64,000 bases of DNA from Strigops habroptila (GCF_004027225.2 NC_044297.2:1711569-1775568); one strand, 5' to 3'. Counted from the first letter of the stretch, positions 1 to 11,771 are shown. Notes: generated by a model from the letters alone, not told the origin. A program made the numbers and translations.

Positions 1-2959
1 TCAAACACGTACTCTCTAAAAAGGCGTGTGCCAACTGTAGTAAAAAGCACCATTAGATGGTCCTGACACAGAAGTGGGGATGACAACGTGGTATTTACAG
101 CAGGAAACAGAATTCCCGTTCTCCCAGCTGCCGGCTGGTGAAGCCGGAGCGGGTTCGGCTTCTTAGGAAGCAAAAAGATGAAATGAAGGAAAGAAAAAGG
201 GTGGAAAAGCACCAAATGTGACCCCAAAAAACCCAACAAACCCCCAACCCAACACTGAGATGGTTCTGGTGGGGGTGTTCCAATGGCTCATCGGCCACTA
301 TGCTGGATAAAGCAAGAGGTTGAAACAAACCTTGTGGCTTTCAGGAGGGAGGAGGTGAGGATTCCCGGGAAGCACAGGGCTTGGATGTGGCAGCTTTCCT
401 CGTGTCCAGCCCCAAAACAAAGGTGGGTGATGCCCAAACCCATCGCTATGGGGGGGACAAACCAGGAAGCAAAGCACCATTGCCTCCGGAGAGACCCCCA
501 TTCCCATCAGCTTCCCATTCCCCGCCTGGAGCTGGGTCTCACCTCCCGAAATGGTGGTTTGGGATCCGCTTTCCATGAGGAAAAAGAAGCAAAATGAACC
601 AACCCAAAAAAGCGTGTTTTCAACCCAGGTCTGTGCCACGACCGTCGTAAACGTGGGGTGCGCGAGCGGCTCCTCGCCCCCTCTTGTGAATCCCCATCTA
701 TGCAAGTGTCCTACCTGCAGCTTAGTTCTTAGGAATGCTGGTGGATCAGTGAATTCCAAGGAAAAGGCTGGCAAAGGAGGGACCTGGAGAGATCAGAAGC
801 CGCCACAGACGGTCCCGGCTGCTCACCAGGAATCAAGCGCCGCGTTTCCAGCCCCATTCCAGGTTAGTGCATCAGTTTGGAGGGTTCCTGTTTCTCTTCA
901 CCCTCAGGCCGGAGAGGGGCACATCCCAACAGTGCAAAGGTCTGGTACTTAGTAGTTTGGGGCAGAAAGAAGAGGGCAAGAAGGTGGTGGGTAACTCAGA
1001 GAGACACAACGCTGAAAGAACCAATAACTGATGCTGAGCTGAAACCTTAAGACTCGAAACATCAACCTCAAATCAACCTCTTTCTACCTCCTGTTCAACC
1101 CTGAGGTGCTTTTCCTTCCCTGCTCAAAGGTAGTGCAATCCGGAGCTCCATTGGGAATCCCAAGGTGGTTCCAGAAGAGGGCAACGGAGGGCTCTTGGCA
1201 AAGTACTGATATTCCGCTTCCTTTTTATTGGGCTTTGCCTCTTTTTGCCTTTTCCCCCCTCTCTTTGAAAGCATCAGGGGGGTTGAGCTCATGTACTGGG
1301 ATTCGGGAATGCCGATGCTGAAGGCATCCGGGTCAGTGCTGGATGCTGGAAAACTCCAACTGCTTTAAGCAAAATAATCCTTCACGGCTTTGATTGTTTT
1401 TCCTCTCTTAAAACCCAGCAAAAAGAGCCGAGATCTGGGAGACTGCAGTGATTTGGTAGCTCCCGTCCCCCATCCTCTCACTGCTCACAGGCTTCAAATG
1501 ATCCGAAACCAGATTTAGGATGTTAAAAAGGAAATAAAAGAACAAAAAGGAAATAAGAATAGGAAGCGAGTTGGATATTCTCCATTTTCCTGCACTTTGC
1601 AGTGTTTTGGTGGCTTCACCAGGAGAAGCCCTGCAAGAACAAAGCAGTTCCTTGCCCAATGCTGGAGCCCGACAGGGATCGAGCAAGAGGTTTGCTGAGG
1701 GGTGGAAAAGACCTTTGCCTGGCTCAAGGAGAAAAGAAACATCTCCATTAGCAGACCCCTATGTGTAAAGTATCCAGAACATCCATAAAAGCAGAAAGTC
1801 CTAAGAATGTCATCTCCAGAACATAGAAAAAAGAACAAATACTGTTTATAGCTCCTGTGCTCTCTCAACTGGGGCCCTGGGAAGGGCTCTGGGTCTTCCT
1901 TGGCATATTCAGGTTTGTGTCCCTTAAGGCAGCGACCAAAATCCTCCTTGGAGCGCCCAGAAGATCGCTGCTGGTTGGAGAAGTGCTTCGGATGTGCCGG
2001 TGAGGATCCGACGGCCGGAGGCTGCCCCGCTCCCCCTCACACCGGGTTATTGCTGAACCATCGCGCCACGGATGCGAGCGGGGCCGGGCATGGCTTCTGC
2101 GAGACACGAGGCATCATCTTGGTGGGGTTTTGTGCTAAAGGGATGGAGATAATCTTTGTTCATCTCTCCGAGGTAGAATAACATGTTGTCCCAGAGACAA
2201 GAAGCGTGGAAAAGGAAATTCCAGGAGCGCTCGCCTGGAACAGCGCCGCGCAGCCACGAGGGATGGGGACAAGGGCTGTTTGGTTTTAGGTAGGACACAA
2301 AACTTCCCAGAACGAAGGCATCCGACCTGAGAGGGGTGACAAGGACCTGCAGCTCCCCGAGCGGCATTCCTGCTGTGAGGAAGCGGCTCTGGGAACACGG
2401 CAGGGCTAGGGTGTATATGGCTGTGCTGCTCCTCTGAATATTTAGAGTCGGTGGAGACGAGCCCCCCGACTAACACACTGGCAGTGCAATCCCAAGACAC
2501 AGCTCACCCCCATTCCCTCATGGATCTAAACTACACAAGTGTCCGGCTCTGCCTTCACATCCTCACCCAAAAATCCCCTACATTTGGGCCCTGCCACCAA
2601 TTATTGGGATGTGATGTTGCCGGGCAGATGCGGAGTAGATCCGGAATACTGGCTAGCGACAGCACCAGGGAGGGCTTTGGATGTTGCTGTTACTGCTGTG
2701 ATACCCTCAGGTGCTTCCAAATGTGGCTGGAATGTGGGAATCTCGTAGAGAGGAGTTTCTGGATGGAAAGAGGAGCTCCAGGGAGCAACTCACCACCCAC
2801 AGCCTCAAGTGGTGTTTTGGGACTTGAGCAAAGTTCATTTCGGTCGGTGCTACATGAAGGTGGTTTGACTTGCAAGAGAAGGGTGGGAAGGTCCGGTGTG
2901 CTACCTAACAGGATCCAAAGGGAAAGAGCCAGGGGTGAAAGAGCGACGGGAGTTGCTTC
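1..2959 (-). other. MXD1: Probable MXD1 3' UTR and downstream flank
   Basis: No coding exon, CR1 copy or tandem repeat was recognised between the MXD1 stop codon (2960-2962) and the left edge. The lack of repeats contrasts with the MXD1 introns and fits a long 3' UTR, which mammalian MXD1 has. This is an inference; where the transcript ends cannot be fixed. Confidence 0.45.
1224..1229 (-). terminator. Candidate poly(A) signal (AATAAA on minus strand) for MXD1
   Basis: TTTATT on the plus strand reads AATAAA on the minus strand, about 1.7 kb past the MXD1 stop. It is one canonical hexamer found by eye; whether it is used is unknown, and the transcript may run beyond the window. Confidence 0.3.
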
Positions 2960-5900
2960 TTATAGACCAAGAGAAGGTTTGCAATCGCCCTGCAACTTCA
3001 ACCTCTTGACGCCGGAGCTGGAATATCCCTCGTCGCTGCAGACGCTCCGCAGGCTCCCTCTCTCATCCGAGTCGCTGGGGCTGCTGCTGCTCCAGTCCAG
3101 GTCTGCAGGAAGGTCGTCCGTGCTCTCCACATCCACGTCGATCTCTTCTGCAAGAGGAACACAGAGTTACAGCCCGGCCAGGCAGACCTCTCACCCTGCT
3201 CCATCCCGAGCACCAGGTCCCACCTCTATCCCAGTCGGAGCGCTCGGAAGAAACAGTGGATCCGATACTGTCCATCCTTATCCTCTCCATGCCCAGCTTC
3301 ACCAGCCGCCTCTTGAGGTGCCGCTGCTCCCGCTGCAGCTGCTCTATTTGGTGCATGGCTTTCCTGTCGTCGTCTTCAAGCTTCTGCAGGGGATGAGAGA
3401 GAGAAAAGGCAGCCTGAGATCCCAACCTGATCCCGAGTTCCCAGCCTGAGCCTGAGCTTCCCAGCCTACAGACGTATGGGAAACGTTCCTTTTGCTCCCT
3501 AAGCCACCTAAACACGGCCACCATCAGCTACTGAGGGGCTCCCCAGCTTCAACATGGGATGTCAAGCACATGGAATCAACTGGGTTGGAAAAGAGCTTAA
3601 AGCTCATCAAGTCCAACCGTTCCCCAGCAATGCCAAGGCCACCACTAACCCATGGCACTGAAGGCCTCGGTGTGTGAACACTTCCATGGACAGTGATTCC
3701 ACCACTGCCCTGGGATGCTTGGTTCAACTTGAATCCCCCTGCAAGCCAACAGATGTCAAAGTGGGGTGCAGCATCCAGCCCAGTGATGGAGAGGTCCAGA
3801 CCTGGCCTGAGGACATTGGAGAAGGCAGATAAAGGATGTTTCCCCTCCAAAAAGGTTCTGTGCACAGTGACACTGGAGCCAGCCCCCTCCTATTTATCTA
3901 TTTGCAGAGTCTTTGATAACCAGAGAGTCAAACACAGCTTGATGCCAGCGCTCCCCCAGTTACCACAGCTCACAGAACTCTAAATACACCAAGTGAGGAA
4001 TTGCTGAGTTAAAGCCTAAAGGATCAACACTGAAGTACAAAATACTCTAGAATAGAAGGGAAAAAGGCACCAGCACCAAGTCCTGCAGCCAGGCTCATCC
4101 CAAAGGCCTCTGGGCATGGCTGCAGTGGAGGGTGCCCTGCAGAATTCAGCCCTAAATGGACAGACACTGACTTATTTTGAGACCCCACTTGCAGCGCTGT
4201 GTGCAGGGCTGGTGTCCCCAGCATAAGGACGTGGAGCTGTTGGAGCAAGTCCAGAGGAGGCCATGAGGATGATCAGGGGCAGGAGCAGCTCCCGTATGGA
4301 GCCAGGCTGAGAACATTGGGGCTGTTGAGCCTGGAGAAGAGAAGCTGCGTGGAGACCTCAGAGCAGCTTCCAGTGTCTGAAGGGGGCTACAAGGATGCTG
4401 GAGAGGGACCTTCATCAGGGACTGGAGCGATAGGACAAGGGGTGATGGGTTCAAAGTGAAACAGGGGAAGTTCAGGTTGGAGATAAGGCAGAAGTTGTTC
4501 CCTGTGAGGGTGCTGAGGCGCTGGCACAGGGTGCCCAGAGAAGCTGTGGCTGCCCCATCCCTGGCAGTGTTCAAGGCCAGGTTGGACACAGGGGCTTGGA
4601 GCAACCTGCTCTAGTGGAAGGTGTCCCTGCCCATGGCAGGGGGTTGGAACTGGATGATTTAAGGTCCCTTCAACCCAAACCAGGCTGGGATTGTATGATT
4701 ATAGCACCTCCCACAGCGGGTGGGTTCAGCAGCACCAACCAAGCCCACGCTCACCTTGATGTACAATTTGGCCTTCTTCAGTAAGCTCAGCGTGGTGTGT
4801 CTGCTGTCTTTGGGTCCGAGCGGGACCTGCCTTTTCAGCTTCTCCAAACACAACCGCAGGTGAGCTCGCCTGCAAGAACATCACACAACAGAGCATTCAG
4901 CTTCCCGCTTCCCAAGTGGCATTTCACCCTGTGAGTGCGGATAACCAGGCTGGATGGGAGCCAAACTGAACCAGACACCTCCCAGCAGCAGCGTTTGGTC
5001 ACTGCCTTGCTCCACTGACAGCTGAAGCTGCCCAGGCTGACACCACGCAGCTGCAAACCCAGCGCATCCCTTGGGAGCAATTCCTTTCCCTATTTTTAGT
5101 AGGAGAGGGCCACATTGGGATCCATCACCTTGGCACACAGTGAAAACAAAACCAGGAACACTGGTCCTGAGCAGCACCAAGCTCTCCAGCCACCAGGAAT
5201 CCTTCCCTCTGTGTATAACACCCAGATTTTGTCCGCATCAATACTAACAACTTGCAAGGGGAACCCTGGCTCCTCGAGGAAGTCCCTTCATCCATCGCTA
5301 ACCAAGATGAAGGTCACATACTTGGGCATCATTGCAACACCCACCTTAGAAACACGCCATCAGCCCGGGCAGCTGCAAGCTGGGGTTTTGCAAGTTCCTG
5401 CCTATCTCGTTTTGGGTGCGCGAGGAGTAAACAGGCATTTGCCTACACAAAATACCTCCTGAGTTACAACCCAAACAAAACACGAGCTCTTTGCTCTTCG
5501 CGTAAATCCTAAACACTGATGGGCTCAAAGGTGAGAAGTGGTTCAGAGCAGCCTGAGGAGAAGGACTTGGGGGTGTTGGGTGAGGAGAAGCTCCCCATGA
5601 CCCGGCTTCAGTGTGTGCTTGAGCCCAGAACCCCCCCGTGTGCTGGGCTGCACCCCCAGAGCGTGAGCAGCAGCTCAGGGAGGGGATCCTGCCCCTCTGC
5701 TGCGCTCTGGGGAGACCCCCCCTGCAGTCCTGATCCAGCTCTGGGGCAACAGCACAAGAGGGACGTGGAGCTGCTGGAGCGAGGCCAGAGGAGGCCCCGG
5801 AGCTGCTGCGAGGGCTGGAGCAGCTCTGCTCTGGAGCCAGGCTGAGAGAGCTGGGCTGGGGCAGCCTGGAGAAGAGAAGGCTCCTGAAGGGGAGACCTTA

Positions 5901-8900
5901 GAGCAGCTCCAGTGCCTAAAGGGGCTCCAGGAAACCTGGAGAGGGGCTTTGGACAAGGGATGGAGGGACAGGCCAGGGGGAATGGCTTTAACCTGCCAGA
6001 GTGGAGACTGAGATGAGCTCTGAGGCAGAAGCTCTTCCCTGTGAGGGTGCTGAGGCGCTGGCACAGACTTTTCCCATAGAAGCTGTGGCTGCCCCATCCC
6101 TGGCAGTGTTCAAGGCCAGGTTGGACACAGGGGCTTGGAGCAACCTGCTCCAGTGGAAGGTGTCCCTGCCCGTGGCAGGGGCTTGGAACTGGGTGAGCTT
6201 TAAGGTGCTTTCCAACCCAAACTGGTCTGGGATTGCCGGCCCCCAGCAAGCTTCTGCATTACACAACCTGGGGCTTCCGCTTCAAAGCTGGAGGCACACA
6301 CACATAGAGACGCGTTTCTGCCTTGCTTCACCCAGCTCAACCTGCTGCTCGCTTAAAAACCTGCCCAATTCCCAGTGGCTTGTAACAGTAGAAGAAGAAA
6401 AACCTCAAAGGATTCATTTCTTGGGCAGAAGAACCTTCCAAGCCCATCATCCCATTTCATTGTGCATGTCCTTATACTCCATGAGATACTCATCTGCCCC
6501 TCACCGCTCCTTGTGCCAGCTAACTTTGGTCCAGGCCAAGATTCCCTGGCTTGACCATCACAGGGTAGGATTAAGGTATCTCTACCAAGAAGCAAAGGAG
6601 GAAAGGCTGTGTAATCTCTGCCTGGATTGAAGCTCAGCTTCCCAACCTGTTCAGGGAATCATGGAATCAACCAGGTTGGAAAAGAGCTTTAAGCTCATCA
6701 AGTCCAACCATTCCCAGCACTGCCAAGGCCACCACTAACCCATGGCACTGAGGCCTCGGCTACACGGGGTGTGAACACTTGCAGGGACGGTGACTCCAGC
6801 CCTGCCCTGGGCAGCCTGTTCCAATGCCTGAGCACCCTCTGGGGAAGGAATTGTTCCTCAGCTCCATCTAAACCTGCCCTGGTGCAGCTTGAGGCCGTTT
6901 CCTCTTGTCCCATCCCTTGTTCCTCGGGAGCAGGGACTGTCCCACCTCACTACAACCTCCTGCCAGGCAGCTGTAGAGAAGGGATGGGAAGGACAGAGCA
7001 CTTACTGCACTCACTTGTGCAATGAACCAACAGGATTTCAACACAGCTCTGCTCTAACCAAGGCAAGCGGGATGCCAGCGGAGCCTGAAGGAATCAAATG
7101 TTGATCTTCTCTGTCTTCTCAAACAAGGAATAAACATCCACGGCCTTTTCTAACCCACATCCCTTGGCACATGGGCAGTTCTGCCCATGCAAACTGAGTG
7201 AGTTCACAGCGGTCCTGTGCTGGCAGCAGGATGAGACAAGATTGAGCCATGCTGAGAAAAAGAGCAGCCCCTCATGGATACAAAACCATGTCATGGATAA
7301 CCACAGAATCCCAGCCTGGTTTGGGTTGGAAAGGACCTTAAAGCTCATCCAGTTCCAACCCCCTGCCATGGGCAGGGACACCTTCCACTAGAGGAGGTTG
7401 CTCCAAGCCCCATCCAACCCAAATCAGTCTGGGATTCTATGATATCATATCATAGATATATATCATTATATGATATCATTCCCACCTTCTTATTGCACAG
7501 CTGCTCCGGTGGCCAAGGGCAGGGAATGCCACTCAGTGGCCACTTTATCCAGCGGCCTCATCCCTTCCCTCCCGCTCCACATCTCAACACCGCGTTGGCT
7601 CCAGACCCTGGTTCCCACCTCCTGGAAAAGCAGCGATTCACCCAAACCCAGCTCCAACACTTACCTGTTCTTTTCCATCTCACTGTGTGTTGACCTGAAA
7701 GAGAAAGAACAAATTATTAACTCCTGTCTGACTGGGCACACCACCATCAGCATTAACATGCCGGCCTTAGAAAACATTCCCTGGAAAACTGCAAACCTTG
7801 GGGGCTTCCAGAGCCACTTGGTAGCCTGGGAACAGTAAAAACAGCAGAAAGGGATGCAGATGGCTCAATGTAATGGAGAAATTTCAGGATAACTGGCAAT
7901 AAAGGGCCAGTAAAACCATAAACCAGGGGTTTAATGTGGAAAGGCTCAACCTTTAGACCTAGGACTAGGATTAAGCAGCTGTATCAGCGCAGTGACACAA
8001 GTCGACACCAAAAGTGAAGGCTCTTGAGGCTGGTGGTGAAGGGCTGATCTCTGGGGAGGGAGGTTGCTCCAGCTCAACACAAACCTGTATCCGAGCCTCT
8101 ATTGGAAAGAAAGTGGGATTCACCAGCAGCACTTTGGGAAGCCAGCACAGCCTTTCTGAGACTCATCCCGACTCCTTGGGATTCGCTTCCTGGTGGCACT
8201 GCTTGAAGCAACCCATTCCCAAAGAGTCCAGAATCACTCAATTCCAGTGGAGAAGCTTCTCACTTAGACAGGTCTTATCCTGACACACAAGGGAATGGCA
8301 TCTGCAAACAGCCAGGAAGGACTCGGGTCTTCGGCTCCCATGGGATCTCTCCATTACGCTTTTCTCTGGATAAAAGCCCCGTGTTTCACACCAAGCCTTT
8401 CACCACAGTGCTTACAAACTGTGCCAAAACCGAGCTCTTCCCTTGGTCATAAAGCATAGAATCCTAGGATCCCAGCCTGGTTTGGGTTGGAAAAGACCTT
8501 AAAGCTCATCCAGTTCCTACCCCTGCCACGGGCAGGGACACCTTCCACTAGAGCAGGTTGCTCCAAGCAAACCTTTGTTTGGCTTTAAGTGAAGACCAAG
8601 CTCCAAATCTTCCAAAGAGGAAACTCAGAGTCTGACAAACACCTGGATTCACTCAGAACCTGCTTGGGATGAGACCAAGAGACCTCAAGCTGCCTCCTGC
8701 TCCCCTAATAAGTGATGGCAGGAGGGAGAAGGAAACACCCCGGCTTGGGGACACGTTGGGATTCAGGGTCGGAACCAAGCTCACGGTGTGCTCCTTCCAA
8801 AAGGTGTTTGCTGTTATGGCACCTCTCAAAGGTCAGCCCTGGCTGCGTCACACAGACGAGTGTGCTCCTGAGCAGGAAGATGTGGCAGAGCTGGTGCCAT

Positions 8901-11278
8901 CGCCGTGGTGCTCCTCCCTGGGCAAACAGCCTCAAACATGGGAAGCAATCGGCTCCCGGTGACGTGTTGGGATGGACCTGCTTGGGCTCAGCTTTGCTCA
9001 ATGAAGTTTCCCTTGTAGCCGTTTCAACGTGCACATCCCGGTGCAGAGGCAGCGTTCCAGGGCTCAGCCCTCCCCAAACTCAGTGGATGATGGTCCTGAA
9101 TAAGCCACGATGGGCGCTGGAAAGACAGAAGTGAGCAGAGAGGCTCCAGGGACACAAGAGCTGGCTCGAGGTGGCAGTTTCTGTTGTACAAACCAGAGGG
9201 TAAAGCAATTAATCTGCAATCCTGGGAGGAGTAATGAAATACTCCCTGGCAAAGATCTAACCCCCAGGCTGGTGGGGCTTTCGGTGCTGGAAAACAACAC
9301 AACTGCTTGGAGCTCGGACAGAATGTGCTGTGGTGTTCCTGTATTTAATATCAGAGAATCCCAGACTGGTTTGGGTAGGAAAGGACCCTAAAGCTCATCC
9401 CGTTCCAGCCCTCTGCCACGGGCAGGGACACCTTCCACTAGAGCAGGTTGCTCCAAGCCCCTGTGTCCAACCTGGCCTTGAACACTGCCAGGGATGGGGC
9501 AGCCACAGCTTCTCTGGGCACCCTGTGCCAGCGCCTCAGCACCCTCACAGGGAAGAACTTCTGCTTTATCTCCAACCTGAACTTCCCCTGTTTCACTTTG
9601 AACCCATCACCCCTTGTCCTATCACTCCAGTCCCTGATGAAGGTCCCTCTCCAGCATCCTTGTAGCCCCCTTCAGACACTGGAAGCTGCTCTGAGGTCTC
9701 CACGCAGCTTCTCTTCTCCAGGCTCAACAGCCCCAATGTTCTCAGCCTGTCTCCATACAGGAGCTGCTCCAGCCCCTGATCATCCTCGTGGCCTCCTCTG
9801 GACTTGCTCCAACAGCTCCATGTCCTTATGTTGGGGACACCAGCCCTGCACATCAGTGAGGGTAAACCCATGTTGAGGCTCTGGGTGGATTTTGGGGAGG
9901 ATAATTCAGGAATTCCCAAGGAAAGCAGCACTCAGTGATTTAATCTCACCACAGAAGAACCCTGTGCTTGGCCAGCAGCGTGTTGGAAGTAAAACCTTGC
10001 TTTCTCTAAGAAGAATCCTCATGGACCGAGCGTGGTTTCACTTCCCAAGCTTCATCAGCTCATGCCTGAAACCAAAAGCCCAACTTCCACATTCCCTCCA
10101 GCAAACCCTCCCACCACATCACACAACTGCATGTTTCCAACCCAAATTTGCCCAAGATGGGAGATTTCCCCTCACATCCCACCGGGATGCTCCGGAAAGA
10201 CATTGGCCCAGTCTGGTCAATGGGAATTTGGGGTTTGGGTGCTGATGGGGACCTGTTGGTGGAGGTGTGATGGGGATGGGGTGGAGGACTGTGGAGCTTT
10301 GTGATGGCAGAGCACCAGCACCCCCATGGCAGGAGGGTCCCATCCAGCCCTGCCGGGCACCCCATAGCAGTGGGATGTCACCCCACTCAGTCACCCAGGG
10401 ACAGGGAAGTCCCTGTCTGGCCACATGACATTGGGGCCATACTGGAGCCCCAGCACCCAGTGACAGGAGGGTCCCATCCAGCACTTCCAGGTGCCCTGTG
10501 ACAGCAGGACCTCACTGTATCCTGAGCACCCAGTGACAGGAGGGTGCTCCATGACAATGGGACCTCATCATACCCTAAAGCACCCAGTGACAGGAGGGTA
10601 CCCTGTGGCAGCGGCATGTCACCCAGCTCGGTCACCCGGTGACAGGGAAGTCCCTGTCCGGCCACACACTCCATGACAGTGGGGCCATGCTGGAGCCCCA
10701 GCACCCAGCAACAGGAGGGTCCCATCCAGCCCTGCCGTGCGCCCTGTAACAATGGGATCTCACTGTATCCTGAGCACCCGGTGACAGGAGGGTGCCCTGT
10801 GAGAATGGGACCTCACCATACCCTAAAGCACCCAGTGACAGGAGGGTTCCCCCCCGCTACCAGGCACCCCCTTGCAGCGGGCCCGGTGGCAGGACCCCCC
10901 CCGCAGCCGCCTGACGCTGCCGCAGCGGCCGGTTCCCGACCCGCGATGCCCCCCCCCCATCACCTCCCGGTGCCCCCCTCGCCCGGTGCCGGCCGTTACC
11001 TGCCGCCGCCGCCGCCGCTCCTCCTGGCCTTGGCGCGGCGCTGCGCGGCCTCCGCGTCCTTCCCGCCGGGCAGCAGCGAGGCGTACCCGTGCTCGGCTTC
11101 TGCGGAGACACAACCGCGGGGCGCCCGTCAGCGCCGGGGCCCGGCGGGTACCGGGACGGGTCGTGCCCCGGTTTGGGGGGGGATGTGTTGGGGGGGATGT
11201 GGTACCTCGCTCCCGGCGCTCCAGGTACTCGGCCGCCTCCAGCAGCAGCTGGATGCCGAGCCCGCCGCAGGCCGCCAT
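2960..11278 (-). CDS. MXD1: MXD1 (MAD1) bHLH-leucine-zipper MAX-binding repressor, 6 exons, complete CDS
   Basis: Coding exons in transcript order: 11206-11278, 11000-11099, 7665-7694, 4755-4869, 3224-3383, 2960-3147. All introns are GT-AG and phases agree, giving 666 nt (221 aa, the length recalled for human MXD1). Residues 1-25 hold the mSin3-interaction helix ([16 protein letters not shown]). Residues ~58-106 hold the basic helix-loop-helix ([20 protein letters not shown]...[16 protein letters not shown]), and ~107-140 the leucine zipper. The tail has the MXD1-type [19 protein letters not shown] block, an acidic stretch ([13 protein letters not shown]), KRLKLQ and the final LGL. The family pairs with MAX at E-boxes and recruits Sin3/HDAC to oppose MYC; MXD4 fits the tail less well. 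Oddity: exon 2 encodes [12 protein letters not shown] just before the basic region, where mammals have an N/S/K-rich linker. The first ATG is chosen because the helix follows directly. Confidence 0.96.
3570..3716 (-). repeat. CR1 LINE tail, type B
   Basis: The fragment starts with the reversed 3' end (ATGGAATCAACTGGGTTGG) and carries CCACTAACCCATGG. It lies in MXD1 intron 4, about 190 bp from the exon 5 acceptor. Confidence 0.85.
4178..4706 (+). repeat. CR1 LINE tail, type A
   Basis: A 5'-truncated copy of about 530 bp ends in the CR1 tail GGGATTGTATGATT. It lies in MXD1 intron 4, antisense to the gene, ending about 50 bp from exon 4. Confidence 0.93.
5519..6236 (+). repeat. CR1 LINE tail, type A, ~720 bp
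   Basis: One of the longer copies here. It begins in the region encoding the very end of CR1 ORF2 (GAGCAGCCTGAGGAGAAGGA) and runs through the 3' UTR to GGTCTGGGATTG. It is in MXD1 intron 3. Its middle (GAGCCAGGCTGAGAGAGCTGGG) matches the copy at 61592 better than the others, so the two may be one subtype. Confidence 0.93.
6657..6985 (-). repeat. CR1 LINE tail, type B
   Basis: It reads ATGGAATCAACCAGGTTGG through CCACTAACCCATGGCACTGA to the GGGACAAGAGGAAA region in reverse. It lies in MXD1 intron 3, in sense with the gene. Confidence 0.9.
7302..7478. repeat. Two CR1 3' tails meeting in opposite orientation, with expanded AT tail
   Basis: Bases 7302-7413 are a minus-strand type A tail (AGAATCCCAGCCTGGTTTGG to GGTTGCTCCAAGCCCC). 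Bases 7414-7440 read as a plus-strand 3' tail (CCAACCCAAATCAGTCTGGG, then ATTCTATGAT). An AT-rich run of ATATCAT-like units follows to about 7478, probably expanded from the CR1 terminal repeat. It lies in MXD1 intron 3, about 190 bp from exon 3. Confidence 0.75.
8457..8570 (-). repeat. CR1 LINE tail fragment, type A
   Basis: About 115 bp of reversed CR1 end, from TAGAATCCTAGGATCCCAGC to GAGCAGGTTGCTCCAAGC, in MXD1 intron 2. Confidence 0.88.
9352..9857 (-). repeat. CR1 LINE tail, type A, ~505 bp
   Basis: A minus-strand copy from AGAGAATCCCAGACTGG to the CCAGCCCTGCACA region, in MXD1 intron 2 and in sense with the gene. Confidence 0.93.
10310..10850. repeat. Minisatellite in MXD1 intron 2
   Basis: Imperfect units built on CACCCAGTGACAGGAGGGT alternate with CCTGTGACAATGGGACCTCA. 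They recur across about 540 bp, ending about 150 bp from the exon 2 donor (11000). Open frames here on both strands are repeat artefacts. Confidence 0.85.
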
Positions 11279-11690
11279 GGAGCCGCGCTGGGAGGGCTGG
11301 GGCCGGGGCCGGGGCCGGGGCCGGGGCCGGGGCCGGGGCCGGGAGCGGCGGCGGCGGCGGCGGCTGTGTCCGCCTCGCCCGGCCGTTCCTCCAAGCTCCG
11401 CCCCCCTCCTCCTCTCATTGGTGGACGCGCCACCCGCGCCGTTGCTCATTGGTGGAAGCCCTGAAGGAGGCCCCGCCCAGCACCGGCACGAGATGGGAGG
11501 GTGGGTGGGGGACCGTCCCTTAAGCCCCGCCTCCCTCGCGCTGTCATTGGCCCGTTGGCCCCGCCCACCAAACTGCCTCGCCCTATTGGCCACTCCTCGC
11601 GCTCCGGCAGCCAATGGAGGGGCCGCAAGCGGGAAAAGGGGCGGGGCTTCAGCGCCGCCTGGCGCTGCGGGGAGGGCAAGGCGTGATGTT
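11279..11690 (-). promoter_or_regulatory. MXD1: MXD1 CpG-rich promoter with clustered CCAAT boxes
   Basis: A very GC- and CpG-rich block lies immediately upstream of the MXD1 start. The pentamer ATTGG (CCAAT on the transcribed-direction strand) occurs at 11417-11421, 11448-11452, 11546-11550 and 11585-11589. One CCAAT in the opposite orientation is at 11611-11615. GC-box-like GGGGCGGGG lies near 11639. No TATA box was seen. NF-Y-type, TATA-less initiation is inferred. Confidence 0.7.
11299..11340. repeat. (GGGGCC)7 hexanucleotide tract in the MXD1 5' region
   Basis: Seven uninterrupted GGGGCC units on the plus strand lie 21 bases upstream of the MXD1 ATG (11276-11278) with respect to minus-strand transcription. 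In an MXD1 transcript they would read GGCCCC. A (GCG)n run follows at 11345-11363. Confidence 0.95.
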
Positions 11691-11702
11691 CATTAGCAAA
11701 GG

Positions 11703-11771
11703 GTTAATTACCTATAAGCATGTTAATTACCTACGGGTGTTAATTACCTACGGGTGTTAATTACCTAAGGG
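11703..11771. repeat. Short tandem repeat TTAATTACCTACGGGTG, four copies
   Basis: Four copies of TTAATTACCTA occur. The middle two are identical 17-mers (with ACGGGTG) and the first has a diverged spacer. Each carries the TAATTA homeodomain core. The array sits between the MXD1 promoter and the SNRNP27 3' end. Confidence 0.9.

Noticed and set aside
2451-3449. Plus-strand open frame of 332 codons
   Set aside because: It is antisense to MXD1 exons 5 and 6 and the 3' UTR; those exons on the minus strand match MXD1 with correct splice phases.
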